A DNA stretch of 48,080 bases from Acidimicrobiales bacterium (lineage in GTDB: Bacteria > Actinomycetota > Acidimicrobiia > Acidimicrobiales > UBA8592). Shown one piece after another: positions 1-8,302 of the stretch (positions are counted from its first letter, which is position 1; each line of letters begins with the position of its first letter). The notes under the pieces are model-generated. The model did not search any database and was not told where the DNA came from. It worked only from the letters and a program-made list of their open reading frames with translations. Both the position numbers and the translations under genes were made by a program. Location of the stretch: contig JASLWO010000033.1 of the NCBI GenBank assembly GCA_030740795.1, positions 1 to 48,080 on the forward strand, given 5' to 3'.

Positions 1-202
1 CACCAAGGTATGTCATCCGGAGTGATTTATGGATCAAAGAGAGATTCACAAGCTAGATCAGCAGTTTTTTCTAGAGTATTTAAAGGTAAAGCTTTTTTTG
101 TAAAGCTTGCATTCCTTCTCAAGAATTTCACCAAATTTAGAAAGTATTCGTCAATCCACACTTTCCTCAGAACCGTTAGAAAAGAGTGAAGCTGAGAAAC
201 TG

Positions 203-276
<74 letters not shown>

Positions 277-287
277 CTGAGCATTCA

Positions 288-316
288 ATTATGCCGAAGG
301 AAATCCATAGCCACAA
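288..316 (-). promoter_or_regulatory. putative sigma70-type promoter of the tRNA gene
   Basis: On the minus strand a TTGTGG box (311-316) is followed after exactly 17 bases by CATAAT (288-293, five of six matches to TATAAT). This would start transcription near 281, five bases before the mature tRNA 5' end. The arrangement is seen in the sequence; its activity is inferred. Confidence 0.45.
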
Positions 317-342
317 CTTTCTAAAGATTTACTAGCGTGAAA

Positions 343-2112
343 TTATTTTTCAGGATCGCTCAAAAGCGTTACTACCCCTGAAGAACCATTCACACGGATT
401 CGTGACCCATCTTCAATTATCTGAGTAGCATCAGTAACTGCTACTACACAGGGCATTCCTAACTCTCGGGAAACAATAACTGCGTGGCTCATTTGCCCGC
501 CGACATTAACAACTACAGCTTCCGCAGGGACAAACAAAGGAGTCCACGAAGGGTCAGTTAACGGAGCGATTAGAATGTCGCCAGGTCCTAATGCACCAGG
601 TTCTGAAGGATCGTTTACTACCCTTGCAATCCCTTCGGCTATACCGGGACATCCTCCGAGACCTTCTAACGCATCCCCGATAGAAAGATTCGGGTATTCC
701 TTCAATTCCTGTTCTTCTCTGAGTGGCCATGTAGAAGGGTCAGGTAGGTTTCCTTGAAAAATGAAAGGGGGGATTCGTTTAGAAAGTTCATTACGAACGT
801 TCTTTCTGTCACTAATCCGTTTCTCAAATGCGTCGGGGTTATTGATGTATTCATCTAATTCAGTTTCAAGCACAAACCATAGATCGATAAGTTCACCCTT
901 TTCTGATTGTGCTGCTGTTCTTTTGGCGAGTTCACGTGAAATTAGTCGAGCGACATGAATAAGGTTGATAATTGTTGTTTTTGACCTTTCCCTTGCCTGT
1001 GAGAAAAGCACGGAACCATGGAGCGCTTTATTAAAGATCCATAGCCCGAAGCCTTTTAATTGAGATCTAGAATCAGAAAGTGCTTGCTCGCGATTTTTTA
1101 AAAGTTGTCCTGCTCGATGGGTCGGGGATTTCTCTGCATCGGCTAAGCGCATCCGATCTATGAGAACAAGCACGTTGGAAGGTTCTGTCCCCCATGTTTC
1201 ACATGCAGTTTCCCATTCGTTAGGTCCTCGACTGCCAAATTCCTTCAAAAAAGAATCAAAGTTGTCAATAAATAACTGGCAGTCCTGAGATTCTCGAAGT
1301 CGTTCTTCCAATTCGGTAATTCCCTCATCAAAGAACGATGTAAGAGTTGGGTCATTGGCGACCATCCGACCAAGTTCCCACAAAGCAAACGAAGGGGCAG
1401 CACTATCCACATCTCCGAGACTTCCTAATAATGTTAAAGCAAGTGATCTATCGTTTAGTCGCTCTTCGCATACAGTTGAAAGCAATTGAACTGCCCCACC
1501 TGCTTGACCGGTGACATCTAGATGGTTAGTGAATAAGTGCATAACTGGTTGCATGATCTCTCTAAGAGTAGATACAAGTTCTTGGTCAGTTGACTTAAGA
1601 ATTTTTGGAAGTCTTTCCTCCCAATGGTGCACTAGTTGTCGGTCAGGTTCGAGAAAAGAAATCTCGGTCGTATGCAGCATTCTCCATCCGTATCGGATCA
1701 GTTTCATGCTTGCTAGAAAGTTTTTGTCATTTTTATGCGGAACATATTTGGGTGCTTGTTGTTCTGATCCGTAATATGTTGCGTCACTTTTTTCAATAGT
1801 TGTTCCTGGTGTCCTTACTGCAATCATCCTTCCGAAGGAAAGATTCAAATACATGTAGCCAGCAAATACTCCTCCAAAACATGAAGGCCCCTCAACGATG
1901 TCTTTTCGGGAGATAACTCCGGCATTTATTGCGGCTTGCGCTGAAGCTTCTTCTCCTACTGTGCGGGTTAGTGTAATGGTTAGCGGGTATGCGACTTCTG
2001 GCCAAACTTCCCCAGCATTCCCTCTGGTGTAAATTGGATAACGTTTTGAGGGGTACTGGGTGAGATACTCTCCCAATCCAAAATCAACCATTTCTGCTGA
2101 TCCAAGTTTCAT
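343..2112 (-). CDS. PEP-utilising-enzyme swivel (phosphohistidine) domain protein without an ATP-grasp domain
   Basis: A 589-residue protein. The C-terminal ~90 residues form the mobile phosphohistidine domain of PEP synthase, pyruvate phosphate dikinase and rifampicin phosphotransferase: a GDILIAP strand and the GGQMSHAVIVSRE motif with the phospho-acceptor His near residue 543. The N-terminus has YTRGNAGEVWPEVAYPLT, resembling the start of the helical substrate-binding region that follows the ATP-grasp domain in rifampicin phosphotransferase-like proteins. The middle is helical and unassigned. No ATP-grasp or PEP-binding barrel is present, so the protein cannot phosphorylate itself in the usual way. 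The ATG at 2112 is preferred; an in-frame TTG at 2148 has no ribosome site either. It is divergent from the SnoaL-like gene. Substrate unknown. Confidence 0.8.
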   Translation of the reverse strand: MKLGSAEMVDFGLGEYLTQYPSKRYPIYTRGNAGEVWPEVAYPLTITLTRTVGEEASAQAAINAGVISRKDIVEGPSCFGGVFAGYMYLNLSFGRMIAVRTPGTTIEKSDATYYGSEQQAPKYVPHKNDKNFLASMKLIRYGWRMLHTTEISFLEPDRQLVHHWEERLPKILKSTDQELVSTLREIMQPVMHLFTNHLDVTGQAGGAVQLLSTVCEERLNDRSLALTLLGSLGDVDSAAPSFALWELGRMVANDPTLTSFFDEGITELEERLRESQDCQLFIDNFDSFLKEFGSRGPNEWETACETWGTEPSNVLVLIDRMRLADAEKSPTHRAGQLLKNREQALSDSRSQLKGFGLWIFNKALHGSVLFSQARERSKTTIINLIHVARLISRELAKRTAAQSEKGELIDLWFVLETELDEYINNPDAFEKRISDRKNVRNELSKRIPPFIFQGNLPDPSTWPLREEQELKEYPNLSIGDALEGLGGCPGIAEGIARVVNDPSEPGALGPGDILIAPLTDPSWTPLFVPAEAVVVNVGGQMSHAVIVSRELGMPCVVAVTDATQIIEDGSRIRVNGSSGVVTLLSDPEK

Positions 2113-2154
2113 GGTTGCACCATATGCTATTGGACTTATTTGCGTCAATTGTTG

Positions 2155-2164
2155 GAGCGCGCTC
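2155..2164. repeat. 10-bp perfect palindrome in a divergent promoter region (candidate operator)
   Basis: GAGCGCGCTC is a perfect inverted repeat between the divergent swivel-domain gene and the SnoaL-like gene. GC-rich palindromes of this shape are typical of TetR-family operators, but no regulator gene lies nearby, so the role is inferred. Confidence 0.35.
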
Positions 2165-2195
2165 TAATGCTGTAAGACCGTTGGAGGTTCTTTAG

Positions 2196-2621
2196 ATGAA
2201 TAATAAGGAAATTGTTGAGCAGTACTGGAATGTGCATTTTGACCGGAAATGGAATGAAATGGCTGCTTTCTTTTCTAACGATGCCCATTACACAGACGTT
2301 GGATTAGACGCTGTTGGAGCGACGGGTCCTGAAGAAATCATTTTGCGTCTGCGTTTAGGTATTGAACCTCTTTCGGGTTATATCCACTATCCGAAAAACA
2401 TGATTTGTGAAGGAAACATGGTTGTGACTGAACATGTTGAGCAGTGGCAGTTCCACACTGGTGAGATTATTGATCACCCCTTTACTTCAGTAATGGAATT
2501 TAGCGATGGTTTAATCTGCCGATGGCATGATTACTCCCACCTTGGGAACCTACTTGATCAGGCTCCTGATTGGTGGTTGGAGCATATTGTAAATGGATGG
2601 AGAAAAAACCCTGATTTGTGA
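2196..2621 (+). CDS. SnoaL-like / NTF2-fold protein
   Basis: A 141-residue protein with the SnoaL/limonene-epoxide-hydrolase-like pattern. It opens with an N-terminal helix of the type EIVEQYWNVHFDRKWNEMAAFFSNDAHYTD, continues with alternating strands, and has a late VMEFSDGLICRWHDYSHLG segment with the aromatic and acidic residues that line the cone-shaped pocket. Family members are small ligand-binding or hydrolytic proteins (polyketide cyclases, epoxide hydrolases, ketosteroid isomerase relatives), so the substrate cannot be predicted. The ATG is preceded by GGAGG nine bases upstream. It converges on the Bax-inhibitor gene with a 6-base gap. The fold is fairly sure; the function is unknown. 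Confidence 0.75.
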   Translation: MNNKEIVEQYWNVHFDRKWNEMAAFFSNDAHYTDVGLDAVGATGPEEIILRLRLGIEPLSGYIHYPKNMICEGNMVVTEHVEQWQFHTGEIIDHPFTSVMEFSDGLICRWHDYSHLGNLLDQAPDWWLEHIVNGWRKNPDL

Positions 2622-2627
2622 TTGGTT

Positions 2628-3329
2628 TTAACGATCCATGACGATTCGAAGTATGTACCAAAACATGGTCATGAGTGATGCAAATAGCGTCACTGCAGCA
2701 CCCACATATGCTTGTTCAGGGTACGAGTGAAGAATTTTTTGAGTGTTGTAAAGAATAGAAATCCCCATTAAAGCAACCATTGCTACGGAAAACCATGTTC
2801 CGATATTAAGTCCGAAAATCAGGGCTGAAACAATAAGAACCATTGCCGCTACACCCCCCCAAACTAGGATTGGTCGCAAAAACGAAAGATCTTTTCTTGT
2901 TGTCCATGCAGTAAATGACAATCCAGCAAAACCCATGCCAGTTATCACAGCTGCGATCCAAACATCTCCTGCTGCTTGCTGTACGTTGAAAACATAATAG
3001 AGAAATGGGGCGAAAATAAGAGCTTCTACTGCTGCAATACCGAACAAGCCACCATATTGTCGACCAACGTTGTCAAAGTCATAACTAGCTTGAGTTCCCA
3101 TCCATGACCCAAGCATGAAGAGACCGAGAAAAAGTAACCAAGCTCCACCATTCCCTGCAAGCATGTCGTAGAGTCCCTCTGCGATGCCACTAGCAAAAAA
3201 CAGGTACTCAATAGCTATAAAAGCGCCTATACAGAGACCGATATGTTGATAAACCTTAACCATGAAGGCAACCCGGTCAGACTCTTGAAGTGAAGCAACT
3301 GGTGTGTAGGTAGATGGTGAATAGCTCAT
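2628..3329 (-). CDS. Bax inhibitor-1/YccA family membrane protein
   Basis: A 233-residue protein with a soluble ~20-residue N-terminus followed by about seven hydrophobic helices, the normal size and topology of the Bax-inhibitor-1 (BI-1, UPF0005) family in bacteria. Recognisable parts are the first helix after SDRVAFMVKVYQHIG, the FGIAAVEALIFAPFLYY helix and the FAGLSFTAW segment, and the Asp-containing C-terminus LRIVMDR. The family comprises inner-membrane proteins such as YccA/YbhL; some relatives are pH-sensitive calcium leak channels, and YccA interacts with FtsH. The ATG has a good AGGAAAGGG site upstream. Transcribed alone. Confidence 0.88.
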   Translation of the reverse strand: MSYSPSTYTPVASLQESDRVAFMVKVYQHIGLCIGAFIAIEYLFFASGIAEGLYDMLAGNGGAWLLFLGLFMLGSWMGTQASYDFDNVGRQYGGLFGIAAVEALIFAPFLYYVFNVQQAAGDVWIAAVITGMGFAGLSFTAWTTRKDLSFLRPILVWGGVAAMVLIVSALIFGLNIGTWFSVAMVALMGISILYNTQKILHSYPEQAYVGAAVTLFASLMTMFWYILRIVMDR

Positions 3330-3373
3330 AGTGCCCTTTCCTCTATATTTCTATTGTATCTTTTCTTTCGAAT

Positions 3374-4513
3374 TTAATCTTGTAGTTGTGATGCAATTGT
3401 CTCGGTTGCTTCAATGAATTCTTCCATCATTTCGTACACTACTTGCGCCGTTGGTTTTGTTTTATTCATTGTTCCTACTATCTGTCCCACAAAATAATTT
3501 GCGAGCTTCTCTGCACCTGACCCTGACCGGTGAGCAGCTCTGTCGATTCGGGCGATAGCTTCGTTGATAAGTACAGGTTGTAGTGGCATCCCTAGCGGCA
3601 TTGGGGTTTCAGGATTTTCCCATTCTTCGGTCCAAGCCGATTTGAGTTGACGTGCATGCTTGCCTGTGCGTGATCTTGACCGAATAGTGTCAGATGAAGT
3701 TGCTTCTAACATTTTTTCTTTCACGACTGGGTGAGTTTCGGCTTCTTCTGTTGTGAGCCAAACAGAACCGCACCAGACTCCTTGCGCTCCTAAAGCCATG
3801 GCCGCTGCCATTTGCCTCCCGCGACCTATTCCTCCAGCCCCTAATACTGGCACATCTCCGACTGCATCAACGATCTCCGGAATTAATACCATTGAACCAA
3901 TTTCGCCTGTGTGTCCACCTGCTTCATAGCCTTGAGCAATTACGAGGTCAACTCCCGCATTTACATGACGTTGCGCATGTTGAGCCTTGCCTGCTAGAGC
4001 TCCTACTTTACGCCCAGCTTCTTTCACCTTTTCGATCATAAATTGTGGGGGAGGTCCTAATGCATTGACAACGAGTGTCGGTTTGTGTGCAAGTGCGATT
4101 TCTAACTGAGGGCCAGCTGTTCCCGCGGACATCGGAGCGGCTCCTTCACTTTTCATACTGAACTGTCCATTTTTAGATTGTTCAAGTTGTGGGACATCGT
4201 ACTTTTCTAGTATCTCATTGACATACTCAAGGTGTTCTTGCGGGATCATCTCTACAATTTTGCTTACGGTGAGCCCGCCTTCATCTGATCCGGCGTACTT
4301 TGCAGGAACAATTAGGTCTACACCGTATGGGTGATCTCCTATCTCGTCTTCAATCCATTTAAGGTCTGTCTCTAAACCATTTGGGGTATGACCCACAGCT
4401 CCTAAAACCCCGAATCCCCCTGCTTTTGACACGGCGGCGACTACATCTCGACAATGGCTGAATGCAAATATTGGAACATCAATTTTGAAAGTATCTGTTA
4501 CCGAGTTTTTCAT
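3374..4513 (-). CDS. nitronate monooxygenase family flavoprotein
   Basis: A 379-residue TIM-barrel FMN protein of the nitronate monooxygenase/2-nitropropane dioxygenase family. It has an N-terminal substrate-side segment (VAAVSKAGGFGVLGA), the catalytic-histidine region AQGYEAGGHTGEIGSMVL, and the phosphate-binding loop VPVLGAGGIGRGRQMAAAMALGAQGVWCGSVWL. The start is the ATG at 4513, which has AGGAG upstream and overlaps the AtuA stop codon by 4 bases (ATGA); a longer frame from 4576 would intrude into the upstream gene. It is the last gene of the carboxylase operon. Nitronate oxidation is only one activity in this family; the context suggests that this member may act on a terpenoid or acyl-CoA intermediate. 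That role is inferred. Confidence 0.85.
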   Translation of the reverse strand: MKNSVTDTFKIDVPIFAFSHCRDVVAAVSKAGGFGVLGAVGHTPNGLETDLKWIEDEIGDHPYGVDLIVPAKYAGSDEGGLTVSKIVEMIPQEHLEYVNEILEKYDVPQLEQSKNGQFSMKSEGAAPMSAGTAGPQLEIALAHKPTLVVNALGPPPQFMIEKVKEAGRKVGALAGKAQHAQRHVNAGVDLVIAQGYEAGGHTGEIGSMVLIPEIVDAVGDVPVLGAGGIGRGRQMAAAMALGAQGVWCGSVWLTTEEAETHPVVKEKMLEATSSDTIRSRSRTGKHARQLKSAWTEEWENPETPMPLGMPLQPVLINEAIARIDRAAHRSGSGAEKLANYFVGQIVGTMNKTKPTAQVVYEMMEEFIEATETIASQLQD

Positions 4514-6303
4514 TTTTTCTCCTGTGTTGATTGTCGGATGGATATTGGTATGGGCATAACTCTTGCTCGGAGCCATTCCCCAAGTGCTTTCGCTTGAGCG
4601 TCTTGTCTAGTTGAAGCAGCTACTCCTTCTTCAAGTAATTCGTGAATTAAGAAATTAATGGCTCGAATTTTTGGAAATCGGTAACGATCAATATTTAAAT
4701 TTTTTGTTTCGGGTAAGAGTTCTCGTAATTGTTCTATTGTCATTACATTATCTAGCCACGCCCAGCTAGTTTCGTTTCTTGCATAAATGCCGAGGTTGGC
4801 GTCTCCGCCCTTATCGCCTGAACGGGTACCAACTATTTCACCTATTGGTGTATTAGCTGTGGGACCTTTCGGAATTTCCAGTGTGGGAGTTAATTCAATC
4901 TTTAGAGGTTGACCTTCAAAATTTTCTGGTTCAACAATGGTGGTCTCACCATTAATGATATGTACGTATTGCGGTACGAGATCAGATGGTATAAGTGCTG
5001 GTTGGTAAATTCCAAAAGGTGAAGCTGGTGATGGTCCACCTCCAATCCCATACATTCCTGGGATGCTAGCAAGTACGGTGTGGACCATGGCGTCTGAGAA
5101 GGCCCTTCCTACTTTTCTTTCATCTTTATCTTTAACGGTTAATTTCCAAATTGCAGTCGCTTCTTCCTGTGAATCGGGGTCAGGTTTTTCAGTGCGGATT
5201 ATTTTGCTAACTACTGACTCAAAATCAGAAGGGGTTGAGGGGCAGGCATCCCAAAATGTTGCTTGCGCGAATTTAGCTTTTTCTTCTATGTCTATCCCTG
5301 TCAGGGCGACACTGAAAGAATTCCTGTATCCACCGTGCTTATTCATGGCTACTTTGATTGTTTTGGGAGGGATTTGACCCTTGGTTCCTGAAATTTGAAC
5401 TCTATCTTTGTTGATTTCTTTAACGCTGATAGTGTCAAATCGAGCGGTTACGTCCGGACCTAAATATTCTGGTCCATTGATTTCATAAAGTAGTTGGCTG
5501 ATGACTGTTTCTTCGTTAACTACGCCTCCAGTTCCATCATGTTTGCCGATGATACATGATCCGTCAGGCGCTATATCCGCCCATGGGAATCCAAAACGGG
5601 CTGTTGATCCAATATCGTTTCTGCCTTCTATTTCGTGGAAGAACGAGTAGTTGCCTCCTGTTGCTTGGGTCCCGCATTCTATAACGTGACCTGCAACGAC
5701 TGCGCCCGCTAGTTGATCCAAGTCTGTTTTTGCCCATCCATGGTGCCAAGCTGCAGGTCCGCAAACAACAGCCGCGTCTGTTACTCTTCCCGTGATAACA
5801 ATATCGGCGCCTGCTTGGAGAGCTTCAACTATCCCCCAGCACCCTAGGTAAGCATTGGCAGTTACATAATTATCAGCACTACCTAAATCTTGACCTGCTG
5901 TAAAGGGTAGGAGGATCCCTGAATTGATCAGTTCCGGTAATTGCTCCATGAGGTTATCCCCGTCAATGTAAGCAATTGAAGGGGATATGTCGCGAGACTC
6001 TGCTATTTCTTGTATTGCTTCAGCACATGCTTTTGGATTTAATCCCCCCGCGTTTGATATAACTTTGATTCCTTTTTCAAAGCAGGTTTCAATTACATCG
6101 TTCATCTGAGTAACAAAAGTCCTTGCATATCCAGACTGCGGATTCTTATTTTTTATCCGATTAAGGATCAGCATGGTGAGTTCTGCTAACCAATCTCCTG
6201 TCAAAACATCTATCGGTCCATCGTTAACCATTTCTAGGGCTGCTGAGGGTCGGTCTCCAAAAAACCCTGAACAGTTAGCTATACGAATTGAATCTTTTGA
6301 CAC
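4510..6303 (-). CDS. AtuA-like acyclic terpene utilisation protein (DUF1446)
   Basis: A 597-residue protein. The N-terminal ~450 residues are the AtuA/DUF1446 domain, seen in IRIANCSGFFGDRPSAALEMV, GGLNPKACA, and VITGRVTDAAVVCGPAAWHHGW. The C-terminal ~110 residues, starting at IGEIVGTRSGDKGGDANLGIYAR, form the small ferredoxin-like domain usually fused behind it. In Pseudomonas, atuA is part of the citronellol/geraniol catabolic cluster with geranyl-CoA carboxylase, but the reaction of AtuA is not established. Here it starts with GTG five bases after the biotin-carboxylase stop and shares its stop with the next start, so co-translation is likely. The complete two-domain architecture is present. 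Confidence 0.88.
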   Translation of the reverse strand: MSKDSIRIANCSGFFGDRPSAALEMVNDGPIDVLTGDWLAELTMLILNRIKNKNPQSGYARTFVTQMNDVIETCFEKGIKVISNAGGLNPKACAEAIQEIAESRDISPSIAYIDGDNLMEQLPELINSGILLPFTAGQDLGSADNYVTANAYLGCWGIVEALQAGADIVITGRVTDAAVVCGPAAWHHGWAKTDLDQLAGAVVAGHVIECGTQATGGNYSFFHEIEGRNDIGSTARFGFPWADIAPDGSCIIGKHDGTGGVVNEETVISQLLYEINGPEYLGPDVTARFDTISVKEINKDRVQISGTKGQIPPKTIKVAMNKHGGYRNSFSVALTGIDIEEKAKFAQATFWDACPSTPSDFESVVSKIIRTEKPDPDSQEEATAIWKLTVKDKDERKVGRAFSDAMVHTVLASIPGMYGIGGGPSPASPFGIYQPALIPSDLVPQYVHIINGETTIVEPENFEGQPLKIELTPTLEIPKGPTANTPIGEIVGTRSGDKGGDANLGIYARNETSWAWLDNVMTIEQLRELLPETKNLNIDRYRFPKIRAINFLIHELLEEGVAASTRQDAQAKALGEWLRARVMPIPISIRQSTQEKK

Positions 6304-6308
6304 CTTTG

Positions 6309-8300
6309 CTAATCCTGTTCCAATGAGACAAGTAGTTCTCCACTATCAACTCTGTCTCCTTCTTGAAAGTGAACGGTTGATACTTCAGCGCTTCCTAGGG
6401 CAAGTATTTTATGTTCCATTTTCATGGCTTCAACGATCATGAGTAAATCGCCTTCTTGGACTTTGTCTCCTTCTTTAACGTGCACGGCAATGACGGTTCC
6501 TGGAAGAGGGCTTACTGGTCCATCCCCCATTTGTTCAGCATCGCGATACGTAAATACGGGTTGTCTTTCCCATGTAGCTGTTCCTGTTCTGCTTCGGGCG
6601 TGTACAGATTCATCTTGAATATCTGTGTCTATACTTTGCCTTCTTCCATCCACTTCTATGATTTGTTGATTGTGTGTTCGGCTTATGAGCCGGACAGAAT
6701 GCGTATTTCGTTGATCGGTTGTAAGCGTTCCGTCTTCTTTTGGTTCCGGCCATTGTCCAACGTGAACAATAGCTGTATCGCCGTTTCTCACATATTCAAC
6801 ATGGTGTAAGTCCTCTTTGGACTTCCAGATTTGGCGTTGGCCTTGTGTCCGGAGGTTTCTCCAACCTGGAGGCAATCCCTTTTCTTGAGTTATTTGAGAA
6901 TCAGAATATTCAAGTGCGAAAACTGAGGCCAACATAAGGGTGAGTTCTTCTTCGTGGTCTTGCAGAAACCCATCCAAAAGTTCAGGGTGTTCTGACAGAA
7001 AGGATGTTTGAGTTAACCCATTTTGATAATTTTTGTTATTAAGAGTCGCTATGAGCATCGAAAGGTTTGTTTTCACTCCGTTGATAAGTGTCCGACGTAG
7101 AGCCCGTTCTAAATGTCTTATTGATTCTTCGCGGGTCGGTCGATGAGTAATCATCTTTGCGATGAGTGAATCATAATCTGGGGTGATTTCACTTCCTGCT
7201 TGGATTCCTGTGTCTATACGTGTCAGCTCATCTACATGAAAAGCGTTGATAGTCCCGGTAGATGGAAGCCAGTTGGCTGAAGGGTCTTCCGCAACAACCC
7301 TTACCTCTATTGCATGTCCGGTGAAATTAATATCTTTTTGACTGAAGGGGAGAGGTTTTCCTTCAGCGACATGTATTTGTAGTTCCACTAGATCTAATCC
7401 AGTTACGGCTTCGGTAACAGGATGTTCGACCTGCAGACGCGTATTTACTTCTAGGAATATCACTTCATTTTCTTCTGAAATTAGAAATTCAACAGTTCCT
7501 GCATTTAGGTATTTCATATGTTGCCCTAGGGAAACCGCTGAGTCCCAAATTTTTTCCCTCATTTCTTGTGTGATACCAGGCGAAGGTGTTTCCTCAATTA
7601 TTTTTTGGTTGCGGCGTTGTATTGAACATTCCCTTTCGCCGAGATGGATTACATTCCCTAATGCATCCCCAAAGATTTGCACTTCGACATGTCTGCCATT
7701 TCCAAAGAACGGTTCTATAAATACTCTTCCGTCATTAAAGCTTGATAAGGCTTCACGAGAAGCATCCTTTATTGCTTGCTTAAGGTCAGCTTTTTTTTCA
7801 ATAATTCGCATTCCTCGCCCTCCACCTCCTGCCGCTGCTTTTACAATCACCGGCATGGCAATATCGGGAAGGTCTCCATCAGGTTGCACTTCATGGGATT
7901 CAGTCGTTTGTACCCCGGCAGCAATTGCTGTTTGTTTCGCAATGATTTTGTCCCCAAGGTCATGTATGTGTTCGGGAGTTGGGCCGACCCAGATCAATCC
8001 TGCATCTTGAACGGCTTGAGCAAATTCTGTATTTTCAGCAAGAAAACCGTAGCCAGGATGCACCGCATTTGACTTGGTTCGGAGCGCTTCTTGGATAATT
8101 ATCTCACCATTAAGGTATGTCTCTTGGAGAGAATTCCCTAGTAGATGAACTGCTATGTCTACCGTTTGGGTGTGTAGTGCATTTATATCGTTTTCTGCGT
8201 AGATCCCTACAGTCTCAATTCCTAAACGATTGGCTGTTTTCGCTATGCGAACTGCTATTTCTCCACGGTTTGCGATGAGTAATCTTTTAATGGAAGTCAT
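6309..8300 (-). CDS. acyl-CoA carboxylase alpha subunit (biotin carboxylase and biotin carrier)
   Basis: A 663-residue protein with the standard order: biotin carboxylase N-domain (RLLIANRGEIAVRIAKTA), ATP-grasp with the glycine-rich loop (VKAAAGGGGRGMRI), the catalytic region FLEVNTRLQVEHPVTEAVTG, the C-terminal carboxylase domain, a divergent linker, and a biotinyl domain with EAMKMEHK; biotin would be attached to Lys627. The length fits the methylcrotonyl/geranyl-CoA carboxylase alpha type. The ATG at 8300 is preferred over a TTG at 8315 because it lies 2 bases after the beta-subunit stop and behind GGAG. Together with the beta subunit it carboxylates a branched enoyl-CoA or acyl-CoA; AtuA next door favours a terpenoid or leucine-type substrate. 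Confidence 0.93.
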   Translation of the reverse strand: MTSIKRLLIANRGEIAVRIAKTANRLGIETVGIYAENDINALHTQTVDIAVHLLGNSLQETYLNGEIIIQEALRTKSNAVHPGYGFLAENTEFAQAVQDAGLIWVGPTPEHIHDLGDKIIAKQTAIAAGVQTTESHEVQPDGDLPDIAMPVIVKAAAGGGGRGMRIIEKKADLKQAIKDASREALSSFNDGRVFIEPFFGNGRHVEVQIFGDALGNVIHLGERECSIQRRNQKIIEETPSPGITQEMREKIWDSAVSLGQHMKYLNAGTVEFLISEENEVIFLEVNTRLQVEHPVTEAVTGLDLVELQIHVAEGKPLPFSQKDINFTGHAIEVRVVAEDPSANWLPSTGTINAFHVDELTRIDTGIQAGSEITPDYDSLIAKMITHRPTREESIRHLERALRRTLINGVKTNLSMLIATLNNKNYQNGLTQTSFLSEHPELLDGFLQDHEEELTLMLASVFALEYSDSQITQEKGLPPGWRNLRTQGQRQIWKSKEDLHHVEYVRNGDTAIVHVGQWPEPKEDGTLTTDQRNTHSVRLISRTHNQQIIEVDGRRQSIDTDIQDESVHARSRTGTATWERQPVFTYRDAEQMGDGPVSPLPGTVIAVHVKEGDKVQEGDLLMIVEAMKMEHKILALGSAEVSTVHFQEGDRVDSGELLVSLEQD

Positions 8301-8302
8301 AA

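Noticed and set aside
93-118. AAGCTT inverted repeats near 100 as a terminator of the tRNA
   Set aside because: The arms are short and AT-rich and not followed by a clear T-run in the right direction.
1-189. Open plus-strand frame running in from the window edge (about 62 codons ending TGA)
   Set aside because: Composition is basic and without any recognisable motif, and frames of this length occur by chance; it could be the end of a gene outside the window but nothing supports it.
4514-4576. Longer N-terminus for the nitronate-monooxygenase-like protein
   Set aside because: It would overlap AtuA by more than 60 bases; the ATGA junction with AGGAG upstream is the better start.
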